DNA from: an uncultured Pseudocitrobacter sp.
GTDB taxonomy: Bacteria > Pseudomonadota > Gammaproteobacteria > Enterobacterales > Enterobacteriaceae
Length of the DNA stretch: 64,000 nt
Direction: 5' to 3'
NCBI GenBank assembly: GCA_913778145.1
Contig: CAJYVI010000019.1
Coordinates: 24,120 to 88,119, forward strand
The notes under the pieces are model-generated. The model had not been told where the DNA came from and did not search any database. It saw nothing but the letters and a program-made list of their open reading frames with translations. Below are positions 17,101-27,310 of the stretch, one piece after another. Positions within the stretch are counted from its first letter, which is position 1. Every line of letters starts with the position of its first letter. Made by a program: the position numbers and the translations under genes.

Positions 17101-20100
17101 AGCTCGGCAAGCAGTAACGGGCGCTTAAAGGTCAGCCCACCCGCCGTCAACGTCTCCGGCATATGGCCCCACATTTTTGCCTTGTCAGTATCCGGGCTGG
17201 TGGGTACGGTGAAAATGGTGTCTAACGATGCGTTTTTCGTTGGATCTGCATAGAGTGCTGCAATAAGCGCTGTTTTGGTGCCATGGGTCTCGGGGCGAGT
17301 GATATTCAGAATTTTGCTGCCATCCGCATCGGTTAACGCAGCGTATGCAGTGGCGGTGTCGTTCAATGTCATTTCATCCGGCAGACCCGCATCAACCACT
17401 ACCGGAGAAACAATGCCATCTCCACTACCGGCGATATGTTTTTCATTGTTATAGCGGATATAGCCATCGCCGCGTGTCAGGCTAAACGGCATTGCTGGCA
17501 TCGGGTTACCCGCCGTATCTTTCACCGTTACCTTCACCTGTAGCGTTTCGCCTTTTTTCAGCTTTGCCGCATTAAGGGTGCTATTCCACTGCGCCTGATC
17601 AACCACTTCGAGAGTGATAATGCTGGCAGTAGGATTAGCAGTTGAAAGGCAACTCATATACTCAGGAGATGCGTCTGTATTGCCGACAACACTGCCGCTA
17701 TTCAACCACACCGAAGCGAGGTGCGGCACTCTGTCCACTGGCGTACTGCTCCAGTATTCTTCACGCCCGGTTGGCCAGCCGTGAAGGGTCTGAATAGTAT
17801 TATTGCTGTTGGCGTTATAAAGCGCAGTCAGTTGTGACTGGTAAGGCACCTTATTCTTGCCACAGCCGCCCGCAGACGTATTTTCGATATCAGCCTGGGG
17901 CACGCGAACCCACATTTCATTATTTTCCTCAAGCTGACTTTGCCCGCTGCTCACTTCGGAAAAGAGTTTCGGTCGGTTAAAAACCATGGAATCCACGGTT
18001 ATTGTGTCGTCCATGTGTCCCCACATTCTCGCTCCCATCACATCCGGGCTGGTGGGAACCGTAAAGGTCACATAATAGTTGATGGTATTCGGCAGAACGG
18101 AATTCGTCGGGGTTATGACTAGCTTCGTTCTTACTCCTGCCCCTTGCGGTTGCTCAATCTCAACGATGGCCACACCTTGAGCATCCGTCGTGCCGGAATA
18201 AACCATAGACGGCTTTGAGGTACCATACTCGGTGCCGTTTAACGTGATTGCACCATTGGTAGGGTCGGTGTATCCGGTAGCCTGTTCTTCCCTGTCCAGG
18301 CTGATATCTTTGGTAATAGTAAAGGCCGTGTAGGGAACAGGCTGATTGTTTTGCCCATTAACGGAACGCACCGTCATGGTAATTTTTTCACCCACTTTCG
18401 CCTTAGCAAGCTTTGAACCCGGCGAGGTATCTTTGTCTGTCTCAACCGTGATACGGGCGACCAGTTCGTTAGCAGAACAGGTAAGATAATTCGGCTTATA
18501 ACCGGAATAGGTATCAACATTCCCGGTACCAAGATCGACAGAGGTATGTGAGTCCGGTTGTTCAACGGCAGAGAGGTAATCGGAGTTTATCGTGGGCCAA
18601 CCATGTTCAGTGCCGATAGCATTTCCTGGATTACCCACATAGAGTTTTGCCAGTGAGTTTTGTGAAGGCACATGTCCAACACCGCACTCCGCTTGCATAC
18701 TGGTTTCCTGATCAAACAACGCCCAGTCTTCGTTATTTTCGCGCTTAGAGCCAACGTCATTCGTTGTTTCATCCGCCAGGCGTGGGCGTTTGTAGAGGTC
18801 TCCTCCCTCCATGATCCCGTTGCCCATATGGCCCCACATCCGCGCATATTCGCTATCCGGGCTGGTCACCACGGTGAAAATCACGTCTTTGGCGTCTGTG
18901 GCGGTGAAGTTACTGCGCATCTTTGCCATGATGTGCGTTTTGACGCCTGCACCGCCGGGCTGAGTGACCAGTATGGTTGCCTGCCCGTTGACGTCGGTCA
19001 TGCCTTCGTAATTATGAGCATCGACCTTCTGCAGGTCGCTGTTGCCCGTCAACTGCACCGGATTCGCTTCCCACTCCGCGCTGGTTTCTCCTTTGCGGTT
19101 AACGGCATCATCCAGATGCAGTGAAAAGTAGTAATAGGAGAGCGGTTGGTTGTTGTTTTTCTTGTCGGTAATTGTCAGACGCATTGCAAGCTGTTCACCG
19201 ACCTGCGCTTTTGCCGCCTGCAAATCCTCATCATACTGTTCCGTTGTTAAAACCATCTCTGGCTCAACGTCCGGCTCTTCTTTATCAACACAGCTTACGA
19301 TAAATTTAGTGTCGTCAGTTTTTTGCGCCTCGCGTCGGTTAGAAACATCCGCCGCATGGTGCATTCCGGTTCCGCCTGCCAGAGAGGACCAGTAGTAATC
19401 TCCTTTTATCGGCCAGCCTGCCGTCTCCTGAATGGTGTTAGGAATAACCGTCGCCAGGGCACCAAACTGACGCATGCCGGGCAAGATATCGCAGTGTTTA
19501 TCCGCCCCGCTCCAGATAAAGGTTGACCAGGTTTCGTTGTGATCGTTAGCGGTACCGTCTTCATTATCCACTTCCGCCGCCAATTTCGGGCGCGAGAAGG
19601 TATAGTCATGGGCTTTTATCGTCTCCGCCATATGGCCCCACATATTGGCCTGCGGTACATCCGGGCTGGTCAGTACGGTGAAAATTACCGCCGTTTCGCT
19701 GGTTTGGCTGATACCTGCCAGGCTAACCACCAGCGGCGTTTTAACGCCTGGGCCGTTTGGCTGCGTGACTGTAATGCCGGCAGTGCCATCGGCATTGGTG
19801 GTGCCATGATATTCCGTTGCCGTGGTCGTGAGTTCTGTACTTCCCAGCTTTACCGGGCCGGTGTTATTGACTCCGCCCTGACGGTTTACCGCATCGCGAC
19901 GTTTGATAATAAAGGGAATATTTCCTGCCGGATTGCCCTGGCAATCAAAGGTCATTACCGTCAAGGTTATCGACTCGCCGACGGTGGCCTTAGCTGCATT
20001 CAGCGTGTCGTCATACCCTTGCGCGCGAACGGTAACTAAATCGCCCTGTGCGGGGGCGATATTTAACGTTACCTGCTTTTCATTGAGCAATACCGTACCG

Positions 20101-20633
20101 CGATTCGGTACACCGGTCATGGTATAAAGATTTAGCGTTGGGAGCGTGGTGCCAGAATCAATCTGTGGGATAGCCACCAGCTTATGCCCGGCAAGATTCT
20201 GCGCACAGAACGAGCGATCGACGCGCGGCTGCGGGTTGAGAGGCGTGTCTGGCGTTGCCGCCTCAGCCCAGACTAAAGAGACTGCGGGAGGGGTTTGATT
20301 CTCCCATCTCAGCACAGGCGGTGTGGCAAAAATATCGCCCTCAGTGTCTCGGGGATTGAATAACAGTAAACTGCTGGCCGTCGCATCGACACTAAAATTG
20401 CCCGGCGTTGCGGTATTGGCGACATCATGCTCTTGGGCGGGGTCAAGTTGAATACTTCCCTGATACACGGGCACAGTGGCGCTATCAGCCACGGGAACAG
20501 TCCCGTTAAACTCGGCTGTTGAACCAGGATACGTCTGCCAGGCGCTCGCCGCCAGCACAATAGCGGGTAGCAAAATAGACGCTAACACGCCGGTAAGCGC
20601 GATGATTTTCCCTGGTTTCAGACAGATCGACAT
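14187..20633 (-). CDS. ratA: RatA-like giant repetitive surface protein
   Basis: This 2148-aa protein has a signal peptide ([19 protein letters not shown]... ending VLA). A start at ATG 20633 was chosen because GGAG is 8 bases upstream; a GTG three codons earlier overlaps the Shine-Dalgarno. After an N-terminal region with [15 protein letters not shown] come seven units of about 260 aa. Each has an Ig-like (Big) part followed by TSPD...WGHM...RP.L..E...NE.W, then a cysteine, a GWP-type motif and a closing cysteine. These match the DUF823/DUF824 Salmonella repeats and resemble the lectin-like cap of invasin. The protein ends at the seventh cysteine, with no anchor of its own. It lies beside sinI and sinH, as in the Salmonella CS54 island. 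Adhesion is inferred. Confidence 0.85.
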   Translation of the reverse strand: MSICLKPGKIIALTGVLASILLPAIVLAASAWQTYPGSTAEFNGTVPVADSATVPVYQGSIQLDPAQEHDVANTATPGNFSVDATASSLLLFNPRDTEGDIFATPPVLRWENQTPPAVSLVWAEAATPDTPLNPQPRVDRSFCAQNLAGHKLVAIPQIDSGTTLPTLNLYTMTGVPNRGTVLLNEKQVTLNIAPAQGDLVTVRAQGYDDTLNAAKATVGESITLTVMTFDCQGNPAGNIPFIIKRRDAVNRQGGVNNTGPVKLGSTELTTTATEYHGTTNADGTAGITVTQPNGPGVKTPLVVSLAGISQTSETAVIFTVLTSPDVPQANMWGHMAETIKAHDYTFSRPKLAAEVDNEDGTANDHNETWSTFIWSGADKHCDILPGMRQFGALATVIPNTIQETAGWPIKGDYYWSSLAGGTGMHHAADVSNRREAQKTDDTKFIVSCVDKEEPDVEPEMVLTTEQYDEDLQAAKAQVGEQLAMRLTITDKKNNNQPLSYYYFSLHLDDAVNRKGETSAEWEANPVQLTGNSDLQKVDAHNYEGMTDVNGQATILVTQPGGAGVKTHIMAKMRSNFTATDAKDVIFTVVTSPDSEYARMWGHMGNGIMEGGDLYKRPRLADETTNDVGSKRENNEDWALFDQETSMQAECGVGHVPSQNSLAKLYVGNPGNAIGTEHGWPTINSDYLSAVEQPDSHTSVDLGTGNVDTYSGYKPNYLTCSANELVARITVETDKDTSPGSKLAKAKVGEKITMTVRSVNGQNNQPVPYTAFTITKDISLDREEQATGYTDPTNGAITLNGTEYGTSKPSMVYSGTTDAQGVAIVEIEQPQGAGVRTKLVITPTNSVLPNTINYYVTFTVPTSPDVMGARMWGHMDDTITVDSMVFNRPKLFSEVSSGQSQLEENNEMWVRVPQADIENTSAGGCGKNKVPYQSQLTALYNANSNNTIQTLHGWPTGREEYWSSTPVDRVPHLASVWLNSGSVVGNTDASPEYMSCLSTANPTASIITLEVVDQAQWNSTLNAAKLKKGETLQVKVTVKDTAGNPMPAMPFSLTRGDGYIRYNNEKHIAGSGDGIVSPVVVDAGLPDEMTLNDTATAYAALTDADGSKILNITRPETHGTKTALIAALYADPTKNASLDTIFTVPTSPDTDKAKMWGHMPETLTAGGLTFKRPLLLAELAVTYNRKSQDEDNETWVLFTEAQAADTSQNGCGAEYIPAQSALVTLSSNWQGHAVDGWPVMMAYDSSTPDKNSIGDRKYTSVDISKGTSKSLASADMGYLTCQTTANPPVNSIELTSMQAAKYDDIDAVKVRTDYSNTKDTITLTVTTRDANGNPVGYVPFTLNHGTTVPRTQSTTNQQKIDNQTKLIYVQDSYNNSSDYFSDGDKYYSMTGPDGTLTFVLYQNYQGVGGRIPLTATIDDGSKRKSNELSAIFTTITSPDTPKANFWGHMPETLTSSAGVTFRRPKLKEELSGTKYTTINNENWAQVDSINKADSAMSGCTTPYQPFISELMGLYNDYPNGALKTEFGLPLFSGVPYAAYDQTFISPYWYNQTVDLRIGTVQQEKAGDLMLCLVDPHTEATKIELTSTLLNADKTAINGSRPTAWAKKGESIPLTIKVTDDAGRPAAYESVTLSRATAQVRTPSDFKSSTADDLLLQFLTPVAQANYKFADNNASWSGITDGDGIITLTATQDNTWGLVTPFTATLARKTAVKSDLDLMYTVVTSPDTPKANFWGHMPETVTSADGTQFERMKLWAEMGATSGGGYPLTKVDFNNESWPAPYLTQRDLPELNPCDSARYPSLDELQSLYNRYPNGSMVNEIGWPVKQGSYAWWTNKVCTGGENYCEAFDFYTGQLASGARGRAFQACLVHPHSTASAVNLTSTAFDSTVQAAKVKKGEAMPVTVTVKDSAGKPVPNVAFTLKRGEAVPRNAGATLSGDVSAMDNLTVQPPTGSMVTLADNGNALTGTTGSDGTATFMIKQDNTLGYKTPLTVTLSNNTSISATMDAIFTVLTSPNVTTAHFWGHMPDTVTVNSKTLHRPWLKSELPSAVIAEATQDVNNETWSLAHTVDSHQWDIAQQCGLLDFAPSYAELQALNANFSVLGWPSTSDIPYLSKERDRSGNYYCGMIEETGAEVCTIQATSTLGFATCAR

Positions 20634-20707
20634 GTCAGGCACTCCAGCCGAATAAACGTAATTTCAACCCTTTTTGCTTAATCAACGGCTAAGCAAAAAA
20701 GGCGGAA

Positions 20708-20735
20708 AACAGCATTCCCTTGCGGGAATGCTGTT
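20708..20735 (-). terminator. Hairpin terminator between sinI and ratA
   Basis: AACAGCATTCCC-TTGC-GGGAATGCTGTT is a perfect 12-bp stem in the 112-bp sinI-ratA gap. On the minus strand it is followed by TTCCGCCTTTTTT. It suggests partial termination after sinI, giving more SinH/SinI than RatA. Confidence 0.8.
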
Positions 20736-20745
20736 AAGACCACGG

Positions 20746-21738
20746 TTAGTGGTGTTTGTAAATGATGGACAAGGTGTAACCCTGCACGCCATCACCGTTG
20801 TCCGGGATGGCAAGGCCGGTTTTACCGTTACGATCGCCACCGTTGAGGTTGGTTTTCGCGTCGGCGTTGGTTTTCGGTATAGACAGCTCGTTATTGTCAA
20901 AGCGGGCATTCGCAATACCCCCCGCCGTATTAAGCTGTTTACTGTTACCGTTAAAGACCCAGGCAAAGTCATAGTTGGCGGTAACATCCACATCGGTACC
21001 TGCATCCCAGGTACCGTTACCGTTCTCATCCGAGAACAATTTGGCGACATACGTGGTATCCAGCGCAATCGGGGTATTACCGCCAATCAGGTTAACTTTG
21101 GTATCTTTAACGAAGATGGCGACTTTCAGATTCTGGTTAACAACCGGGCCTGGATCGACGTTGTCGTCTCCGCCATCGGTACCACCACCGTTGGCGGTAG
21201 TAATATCTAACAGGCTCAGCGCACCACCCTGATAGGGATTACCGGTTTGGGTGATAGGCTGAATTTCGACCCCAATGTAACGACCACGATCGCCATCGCT
21301 AATGGTGTAGCTGGATTTACCGGCTGCAGAGGTAATTTCCTTCTTATCACTTCCGGCGTTATCGCTATAGCTAAACCATTTGATGGTTTCTTTAGTTGCG
21401 CCATCCGTGCCTTTAGCGCCTTCATCGACGTCACCTTCGGTATCGCCAATATCCCAGCCTAATGTGATGGTATCGCCGACATAGAGGCGTTTATCACCTT
21501 CGCTACCGGCTGGACGCGTACCTTTACCGTCTGACGTCACAATGACATGGTCAGCATCACCCGTTGGGTCATTACTACCCTCGCGGTATAACCATGGAAT
21601 CGTCCCCTGAAATTCTGCGGTCGTGCCACTTGCTACCCAGGCCGCATCTCCCGCCATTGCCGACGGAATAGCGCAGTATCCAGCCACCATCAGCGCCAGC
21701 GCGACTTTGGTCAGGCCACGTTTCATATAAGGCTTCAT
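20746..21738 (-). CDS. sinI: SinI-like secreted partner protein
   Basis: This 330-aa protein has a clear signal peptide (MKPYMKRGLTKVALALMVAG..., cleavage after AMA). The mature start AWVASGTTAEFQGTIP matches the RatA N-terminal [17 protein letters not shown]. The middle (VGDTITLGWDIGDTEGD... then TIKWFSY...) is an Ig-like module. The last 120 residues (VNLIGG...PIALDTTY...DENGNGTWD...GDGVQGYTL) match the SinH C-terminus and contain a calcium-loop-like DxNxNGxxD. AAGGAGAG sits 7 bp upstream of the ATG. It lies between sinH and ratA in one direction, so it probably belongs to the same surface system. Its biochemical role is unknown. Confidence 0.82.
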   Translation of the reverse strand: MKPYMKRGLTKVALALMVAGYCAIPSAMAGDAAWVASGTTAEFQGTIPWLYREGSNDPTGDADHVIVTSDGKGTRPAGSEGDKRLYVGDTITLGWDIGDTEGDVDEGAKGTDGATKETIKWFSYSDNAGSDKKEITSAAGKSSYTISDGDRGRYIGVEIQPITQTGNPYQGGALSLLDITTANGGGTDGGDDNVDPGPVVNQNLKVAIFVKDTKVNLIGGNTPIALDTTYVAKLFSDENGNGTWDAGTDVDVTANYDFAWVFNGNSKQLNTAGGIANARFDNNELSIPKTNADAKTNLNGGDRNGKTGLAIPDNGDGVQGYTLSIIYKHH

Positions 21739-21794
21739 TAAACACTCTCCTTAGTTCACTTTCAGCGGTGGCCCGATCAGCCATAGCGCTGACC

Positions 21795-23993
21795 CTATTT
21801 CTTGCTGTAATTCACCTGCAAGCCATAACCCTGCACCCCATCGCCCACCTGCGCGCCAAACTTCTTCGCGGCTTCGCTGTTGGTCGCGGGGATCACAATA
21901 TCTTCATTCGCCGTGTTGGCCTGTGCGCCGGTCTCTCCGTGCGCGCTCTGGCCGGTAAATTCCCATTGATAGTCATACTGCTTCATCTCTTCGTCGGTCA
22001 GTTTTTCCGACTGCTGAAATACGCCGTCTTTGTTGGCATCGCGCCAGAGGACAAAACGGTAGGTGCTATCAAGCGGCAGCGGTTCTTTATCGTTGCCAAT
22101 CAAATTGACCGGTTTGTCTGCGCCCACGCGATAGATAAAGGCATTGAGTCCACCGATTTCTGACCCGAGGAAGGTGACGTCGACATAGTTACTGTCATCA
22201 TACGGCGCAGCCTTCGCTTTCCAGCGGAAGGTACCCGGCAGGGTACTGGAGAGCGTCACGGTGCCTTTTTCTTTATCTTGCTTAGCGATAAAGACGCAGG
22301 GGTTATCGGTAGAACAGGGTTTGTTGGTGAGCGTGACTTTTTTATCCTGCGCATCGTAAAGCTGCGGGCTAAGGCCATTATCTGGCAATGGGTTACCGTT
22401 GCGATCCGTGTTATCACCAAAGCTGTCCGTGACATCAAGATCCATCACCACGCCATCGACACCATCTGCCTGGGCGCTGGCTTCATGGCTATGGTTGTTC
22501 TCTTCGGGCACATCAGCAATGTTATTGACGATCAGCTCAATTTTGCGGTCCTGTTGAACGGTAATTTCCACTACGCCGGAGTTCTGCCGGTTACCTTTTT
22601 CATCTTCCAGCGCCAGACGCACCCGCCAGGTATTCAGTTTTTCCTGCTCGGCTTTATCGGAACTGTACTGCCAGGCAGGCAGTACCAGATTCCAGTGGTT
22701 GTTGTTGCCATCCGTGATGGTGTCTTCTTTGATGACCGGCATCACCAGCGTGCGGGCGGCATTGTTTTTCGCCTGCCAGGAGGCGGCAACGATTTTGTAG
22801 TGATGGTTGATGAGCGCGTTAATGGTCCACTTACATTTTTCCAGACCAACGGCTTCTTCCGGGGTGTCTTTAATCACGCATTCAGGATGCTCATTGGCGG
22901 CATCTGCTTTCAGCCACAGCGTGACTTCCAGCGGATCTTTCTCTTTGTATTCCAGAACGATAAAGTTGTTACGTTCGACAAAATCCATGCGACTGCCCAT
23001 CAGCGAATGGGCTGCGCTCACTTTATCCGGGTCAAGCTGCTCTTTCAGCGGAACGCCAAACTGGTAGTTAAGCGTTGCGTTAACAGATAAATCGGTGTTA
23101 TCGCCGGTGCCAGCTTTAAAATCAGTACCTATGGCGATAAGCGGGACGGGCTGATATTTCACGCCAAGCGTGACGGCGAAGGGATCTTTCTCCAGATTAT
23201 CGGTGCCAAATAGCGCAACCTCATCACCGTAGTACTGTTCGAAAACGATTTTCCCACCGAGCTGCGGATAAGCAGGTAGCCAGGCTTCGGCGCGAATATC
23301 CCAGCCGCGCGCCGGGCGCTCTTCATAGAAATCAAAATCTTCGGAATCTTTCCAGCTGGAAAGTGGATGATAATAGTTGCCTGAGAATTTTAAATAATCG
23401 GTCCAGGCTTCCGCGCCTAAACCTAAGCGGCGATGTCCACGGGTAAAATCATAGTCATAAAATATATTCCCCCCCCACAACCATTTTTCAGTATTATATC
23501 TTATACCCAAACCTAAATTGCCAATAGTGCGATCATCTTTTCGTTGAGTGGATAATTGGCTAAAGAATAAAGTTTTCTGGTTATCATATAAGGGAACGAA
23601 ATAATCAAGAGAGCTACCATCAAGATCGCCCCCCTGTCCAATTGAGAGATTTGAACGGACTTTACCAAAGGGCGACATTGCGCCTTCAATGAGAGACTGC
23701 GCCCCGGAAGTGACTTGCCCCTGCAGGTAGCTTCTCGCCTGCGACTGAAGCGCCTCTGGCGTCAGGTTGTCAAAGCCCTGTGTCGCGGAGTTAATGAAAT
23801 AATCAGAACCCTGCTCTTTCCAGGATTTACCTTTGCTTTCTTGCTCTTCCTGTTTTGCCGCTTCACTGCCCAAATCTGGAAGCGTGGATACCGGAGACGA
23901 CTTTTCTTCAGACGCAGAAATCTCGGGCGCGGCATAAACCGTCCCTGATAAAAACATCAGAATAGCCAGGCGCATCCACTGCACAATAGGCAA
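21795..23993 (-). CDS. sinH: SinH-like intimin/invasin inverse autotransporter
   Basis: This 732-aa outer-membrane protein has a signal peptide ending VYA-AP, an acidic periplasmic linker, and an intimin/invasin beta-domain (about residues 75-320: NLSIGQGGDLDGSSLDYFVPLYD..., WLWGGNIFYDYDFTRGHRRLG...). Ig-like passenger regions follow. The C-terminal 110 residues (VNLIGNDKEPLPLDSTY...DANKDGVFQ...GDGVQGYGL) match SinI. It is the first gene of sinH-sinI-ratA and the only one with a barrel, so it may anchor or export the partners. It is much shorter than intimin and lacks a lectin cap. The 206 bp upstream (23994-24199) are strongly AT-rich, typical of H-NS-silenced acquired DNA. Confidence 0.9.
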   Translation of the reverse strand: MPIVQWMRLAILMFLSGTVYAAPEISASEEKSSPVSTLPDLGSEAAKQEEQESKGKSWKEQGSDYFINSATQGFDNLTPEALQSQARSYLQGQVTSGAQSLIEGAMSPFGKVRSNLSIGQGGDLDGSSLDYFVPLYDNQKTLFFSQLSTQRKDDRTIGNLGLGIRYNTEKWLWGGNIFYDYDFTRGHRRLGLGAEAWTDYLKFSGNYYHPLSSWKDSEDFDFYEERPARGWDIRAEAWLPAYPQLGGKIVFEQYYGDEVALFGTDNLEKDPFAVTLGVKYQPVPLIAIGTDFKAGTGDNTDLSVNATLNYQFGVPLKEQLDPDKVSAAHSLMGSRMDFVERNNFIVLEYKEKDPLEVTLWLKADAANEHPECVIKDTPEEAVGLEKCKWTINALINHHYKIVAASWQAKNNAARTLVMPVIKEDTITDGNNNHWNLVLPAWQYSSDKAEQEKLNTWRVRLALEDEKGNRQNSGVVEITVQQDRKIELIVNNIADVPEENNHSHEASAQADGVDGVVMDLDVTDSFGDNTDRNGNPLPDNGLSPQLYDAQDKKVTLTNKPCSTDNPCVFIAKQDKEKGTVTLSSTLPGTFRWKAKAAPYDDSNYVDVTFLGSEIGGLNAFIYRVGADKPVNLIGNDKEPLPLDSTYRFVLWRDANKDGVFQQSEKLTDEEMKQYDYQWEFTGQSAHGETGAQANTANEDIVIPATNSEAAKKFGAQVGDGVQGYGLQVNYSKK

Positions 23994-24199
23994 CCATGAA
24001 AATAAAATTACGTTGTGAGAATTTTAATATGCGGGAGAGATAAAATATATAAAATTACCCTAAATGAATTCCGAAAAATGAATGATTTTGATAGTTTAAG
24101 AATGAACAATAAAATTAGAGAATTTCAACTTTATAGAATACCACCGAAATATTTACTCAATTAATATTTCAGCAGCATCCTCATAAAAGTTAATATTTA

Positions 24200-24418
24200 T
24201 CACGCCGGAATAACAAATTCCACACGCTTACGCGAAATTAACCCATGCCCGTTCTGGCAAAAATAATCCACCGCACCGCAGGCTTTCAATACCTGGAGCG
24301 GCAGATGGCAATCGGGGCAGCAGGCTTGCAGTTCGACATCGTAACCGCAGGACGAGCAGTGCGCATGCGCGCCATCCTGCACCAGCTGGTGCTGACATTG
24401 AGGGCAAAGCAGTTCCAT
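24200..24418 (-). CDS. yfgJ: Zinc-ribbon protein YfgJ
   Basis: This 72-aa protein starts at MELLCPQCQHQL and contains four CxxC pairs (CPQC, CSSC, CCPDC and the later C...C of KACGAVDYFCQNGHG), giving two zinc ribbons. The length and the ending RKRVEFVIPA agree with E. coli YfgJ. A longer frame from 24457 was rejected because GGAG spacing favours 24418. It lies 49 bp downstream of der and is probably cotranscribed with it. No biochemical role is established. Confidence 0.92.
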   Translation of the reverse strand: MELLCPQCQHQLVQDGAHAHCSSCGYDVELQACCPDCHLPLQVLKACGAVDYFCQNGHGLISRKRVEFVIPA

Positions 24419-24467
24419 GGTGGCTCCTTTGTGACAATGGCCTCTGAACGAGGCCATTGATGAGTGA

Positions 24468-25946
24468 TTACTTGCTTTTCTTGATATGTTTAATCAGGCG
24501 TTTACGCTTACGCATCTGGGTCGGTGTCAGCGTATTGCGCTTGTTCGCGTACGGGTTATCCCCTTCCTTGAACTGGATACGAATCGGCGTACCCATTACA
24601 TCCAGCGACTTACGGAAGTAGTTCATCAGATAACGCTTGTAAGAATCTGGCAGGTCTTTCACCTGATTACCGTGAATCACTACGATCGGCGGGTTATAGC
24701 CCCCCGCGTGCGCATATTTCAGCTTCACGCGACGACCGCGCACCAGCGGTGGCTGGTGATCTTCCACCGCCATCGTCATAATACGGGTCAGCATGGCGGT
24801 GCCCACACGGCGAGTCGAGCTATCATAGGCTTCGCGCACAGATTCAAACAGGTTCCCCACGCCGCTGCCGTGCAGCGCAGAGATAAAGTGCACGCGCGCG
24901 AAGTCGATAAAGCCCAGACGGTAGTCGAGCGTCTCTTTCACCTGCTCTCTGACTTCGTTGCTCAGGCCATCCCATTTGTTGACCACGATAACAAGTGAGC
25001 GCCCACTATTCAGGATGAAGCCCAGCAGCGACAGGTCCTGATCGGAGATGCCTTCACGGGCATCAATAACCAGCAGCACCACGTTAGCGTCTTCAATTGC
25101 CTGCAACGTCTTGATAACGGAGAACTTTTCAACGACGTCGGTAATTTTACCGCGTTTACGCACACCGGCGGTGTCGATAAGCACGTATTCACGCTCGTCG
25201 CGCTCCATCGGAATGTAGATACTGTCGCGGGTGGTACCCGGCATGTCGTAGACCACCACGCGGTCTTCGCCAAGAATACGGTTAGTAAGTGTAGACTTAC
25301 CTACGTTTGGACGTCCGACAATCGCCAGCTTGATAGGCAGCGTAGTCGGGTCGAAATCATCTTCCGGCTCTTCCAGCGGTTCACCGTTCTGTTCGGCTTC
25401 AAATTTCGCCCAGTACTCCGCGTCTTCGTCCACTTCTTCCGGCGGGTTCACGTCATCAACAAACGGCAGCAGCACGTGTTCCAGCAGGCTGGTCACGCCG
25501 CGACCGTGAGAAGCCGCGATAGGGTAGATATCCCCCAAACCGAGCGACCAGAAATCAGCGATGGCCTGATCGGCATCAACGCCGTCCGTTTTATTCGCCA
25601 CCAGGAAGGTCGGTTTTTCACGAGAGCGCAGATGTTTGGCGATCGCTTTATCCGCCGGCATCAGCCCGGCACGCGCATCGACCATAAACAGCACTACATC
25701 CGCTTCTTCAATCGCCAGCAGCGACTGTTCCGCCATACGGGTTTCTACGCCCTCTTCCGTACCGTCGATACCGCCGGTATCGATACAGATAAACTCACGG
25801 CCTTCCACTTCAGCACGACCGTATTTACGGTCACGAGTCAGACCCGGGAAATCCGCGACCAGCGCATCACGAGTGCGCGTCAGGCGGTTAAATAGCGTGG
25901 ATTTTCCAACGTTAGGGCGCCCGACAAGCGCGACCACAGGAATCAT
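24468..25946 (-). CDS. der: Ribosome assembly GTPase Der
   Basis: Der (EngA) is an essential GTPase that acts in 50S ribosomal subunit assembly. The 492-aa protein shows two full G domains, each with a P-loop GRPNVGKST (near residues 8 and 210), DTGG/DTAG switch II motifs (DTAGVRKRG in the second) and NKxD motifs (NKTDG, NKWDG). A C-terminal KH-like domain ending in a basic tail ([14 protein letters not shown]) follows. It is transcribed from bamB side toward yfgJ. A REP unit and a terminator-like hairpin lie between der and bamB. Confidence 0.98.
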   Translation of the reverse strand: MIPVVALVGRPNVGKSTLFNRLTRTRDALVADFPGLTRDRKYGRAEVEGREFICIDTGGIDGTEEGVETRMAEQSLLAIEEADVVLFMVDARAGLMPADKAIAKHLRSREKPTFLVANKTDGVDADQAIADFWSLGLGDIYPIAASHGRGVTSLLEHVLLPFVDDVNPPEEVDEDAEYWAKFEAEQNGEPLEEPEDDFDPTTLPIKLAIVGRPNVGKSTLTNRILGEDRVVVYDMPGTTRDSIYIPMERDEREYVLIDTAGVRKRGKITDVVEKFSVIKTLQAIEDANVVLLVIDAREGISDQDLSLLGFILNSGRSLVIVVNKWDGLSNEVREQVKETLDYRLGFIDFARVHFISALHGSGVGNLFESVREAYDSSTRRVGTAMLTRIMTMAVEDHQPPLVRGRRVKLKYAHAGGYNPPIVVIHGNQVKDLPDSYKRYLMNYFRKSLDVMGTPIRIQFKEGDNPYANKRNTLTPTQMRKRKRLIKHIKKSK

Positions 25947-25978
25947 GTTAAAGCCTCATTAACTCAATATTTGGTTTG

Positions 25979-26007
25979 CCGGGTGGCGCTGCGCTTACCC
26001 GGCCTAC
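25979..26007. repeat. Single REP unit between der and bamB
   Basis: GCCGGGTGGCGCTGCGCTTA and then CCCGGCCTAC form a palindromic REP-like unit. It lies in the 175-bp gap upstream of der. Confidence 0.75.
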
Positions 26008-26070
26008 AGAAAATGTAGCCTCATAAACGTTGCACCATCGGGCACAAAAACAATAATAATAAAAATAGCA

Positions 26071-26101
26071 AACGGCCCCTGATTTAACAGGAGCCGTTAT
26101 T
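26071..26101 (-). terminator. Hairpin downstream of bamB
   Basis: AACGGCCCCTG-ATTTAA-CAGGAGCCGTT has an 11-bp stem with one mismatch. On the minus strand the following sequence is TTGCTATTTTTATT. It lies 21 bp beyond the bamB stop and could end the hisS-yfgM-bamB transcript before der. Confidence 0.7.
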
Positions 26102-26121
26102 CACTGAATCACCGCACTATT

Positions 26122-27300
26122 TTAACGCGTAATCGCGTACAGCGTACCGTCTTTTGCCTGAATCAGCAGTTTGCCATCGGCAACCACAGGTTCAGTCAGG
26201 AAGCCAGAGCTGTCCACTTTTTGCTGAGCGACAAAGCGGCCATCTTCGGTGTTAATCCAGTGCATATACCCTTCGCTATCGCCAACCACCAGGCTGCCGT
26301 TATACAGCGCAGGCGCAGTCAGCAGGCGGTGCAGCAGGTCGCTTTGCGTCCATAACGTTACGCCGCCGTCAGTGGTGAGCGCCAGCAGGCGGTCATTCTG
26401 ATCGACCATGTAGATGCGGTTACCATCGACGATGAAATCATTCACCGAGCCCAGCTCACGTTTCCACAGGATCTGGCCGCTGCGCAGATCCAGCGCAGTC
26501 AGGTTACCGTTATACGCCAGCGCGTAAACCACACCATTAGCAATAACCGGCGTGGTGTCGACATCGCTCAGGCGGTCAATTTCGGTGTTACCCGTTGCCT
26601 GAGAAATACGTTGCTGCCAAATCAGCTGGCCCTGCTGCATCAGAACGGCGCTGACGCGACCATTATCGCCGCCGACAATGGCTGCACCGTAAGCAACTGC
26701 TGGCGCGGATTCACCGCGCAGTGAGAGCGCAGGCATATCCAGATTGACGGTCCACTTGACGGCACCGTCCGCTTCGTTCAGCGCCTGCAGCTGACCGTTG
26801 CTGGTATGAACCAGCACCAGGCCGTCGCTGACCACCGGACGAGACAGAACTTCACCTGCAGTGACTGTCTGCCAGGAAATAGAACCATCACCCGCATCCA
26901 GCGCGTACACTTTGGCTTTTTCGCTACCAACATACACATGGCCACCAGAAACGGTCAGGCCACCGGAAAGCAGCGCCGGTTTACGTGACAGCCAGCCATC
27001 TTTTTCCGCCAGGTCAACTGACCAGACTTCTTTGCCGTCATCAGCGTTTAGCGCTTTCACGGTACCGCGACGGTCTGCCGCATACACAACGCTGTCTGCA
27101 TAGGCCGGGTGCAGGTTGGAATAGAAGTTGCCAATCCCGTTCCCTACCGACACATCCCATGCGGTAGAAGGCGTGAACTGGTTTTCAACCGTCGGGAGCG
27201 GGGACATTTTTACGATATCTTCTTCGCCGCTAAACCAGGAACAACCACTCAACAGAGTGACAGAAAGCAGTCCTGGCAAAAGTAATTTACGCAATTGCAT
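26122..27300 (-). CDS. bamB: BAM complex lipoprotein BamB
   Basis: BamB is an outer-membrane lipoprotein of the BAM complex, which inserts beta-barrel proteins and binds BamA. The 392-aa protein has a lipobox (LSVTLLSGCSW) and an eight-bladed beta-propeller of PQQ-like repeats (VYAADRRGTVKALNADDGKEVWSV-type units, shown here in part). The length equals E. coli BamB. It lies 10 bp downstream of yfgM. The neighbouring SinH barrel is the type of client that BAM handles, but the linkage is the conserved backbone order. Confidence 0.97.
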   Translation of the reverse strand: MQLRKLLLPGLLSVTLLSGCSWFSGEEDIVKMSPLPTVENQFTPSTAWDVSVGNGIGNFYSNLHPAYADSVVYAADRRGTVKALNADDGKEVWSVDLAEKDGWLSRKPALLSGGLTVSGGHVYVGSEKAKVYALDAGDGSISWQTVTAGEVLSRPVVSDGLVLVHTSNGQLQALNEADGAVKWTVNLDMPALSLRGESAPAVAYGAAIVGGDNGRVSAVLMQQGQLIWQQRISQATGNTEIDRLSDVDTTPVIANGVVYALAYNGNLTALDLRSGQILWKRELGSVNDFIVDGNRIYMVDQNDRLLALTTDGGVTLWTQSDLLHRLLTAPALYNGSLVVGDSEGYMHWINTEDGRFVAQQKVDSSGFLTEPVVADGKLLIQAKDGTLYAITR

Positions 27301-27310
27301 CGGGTCCCTC

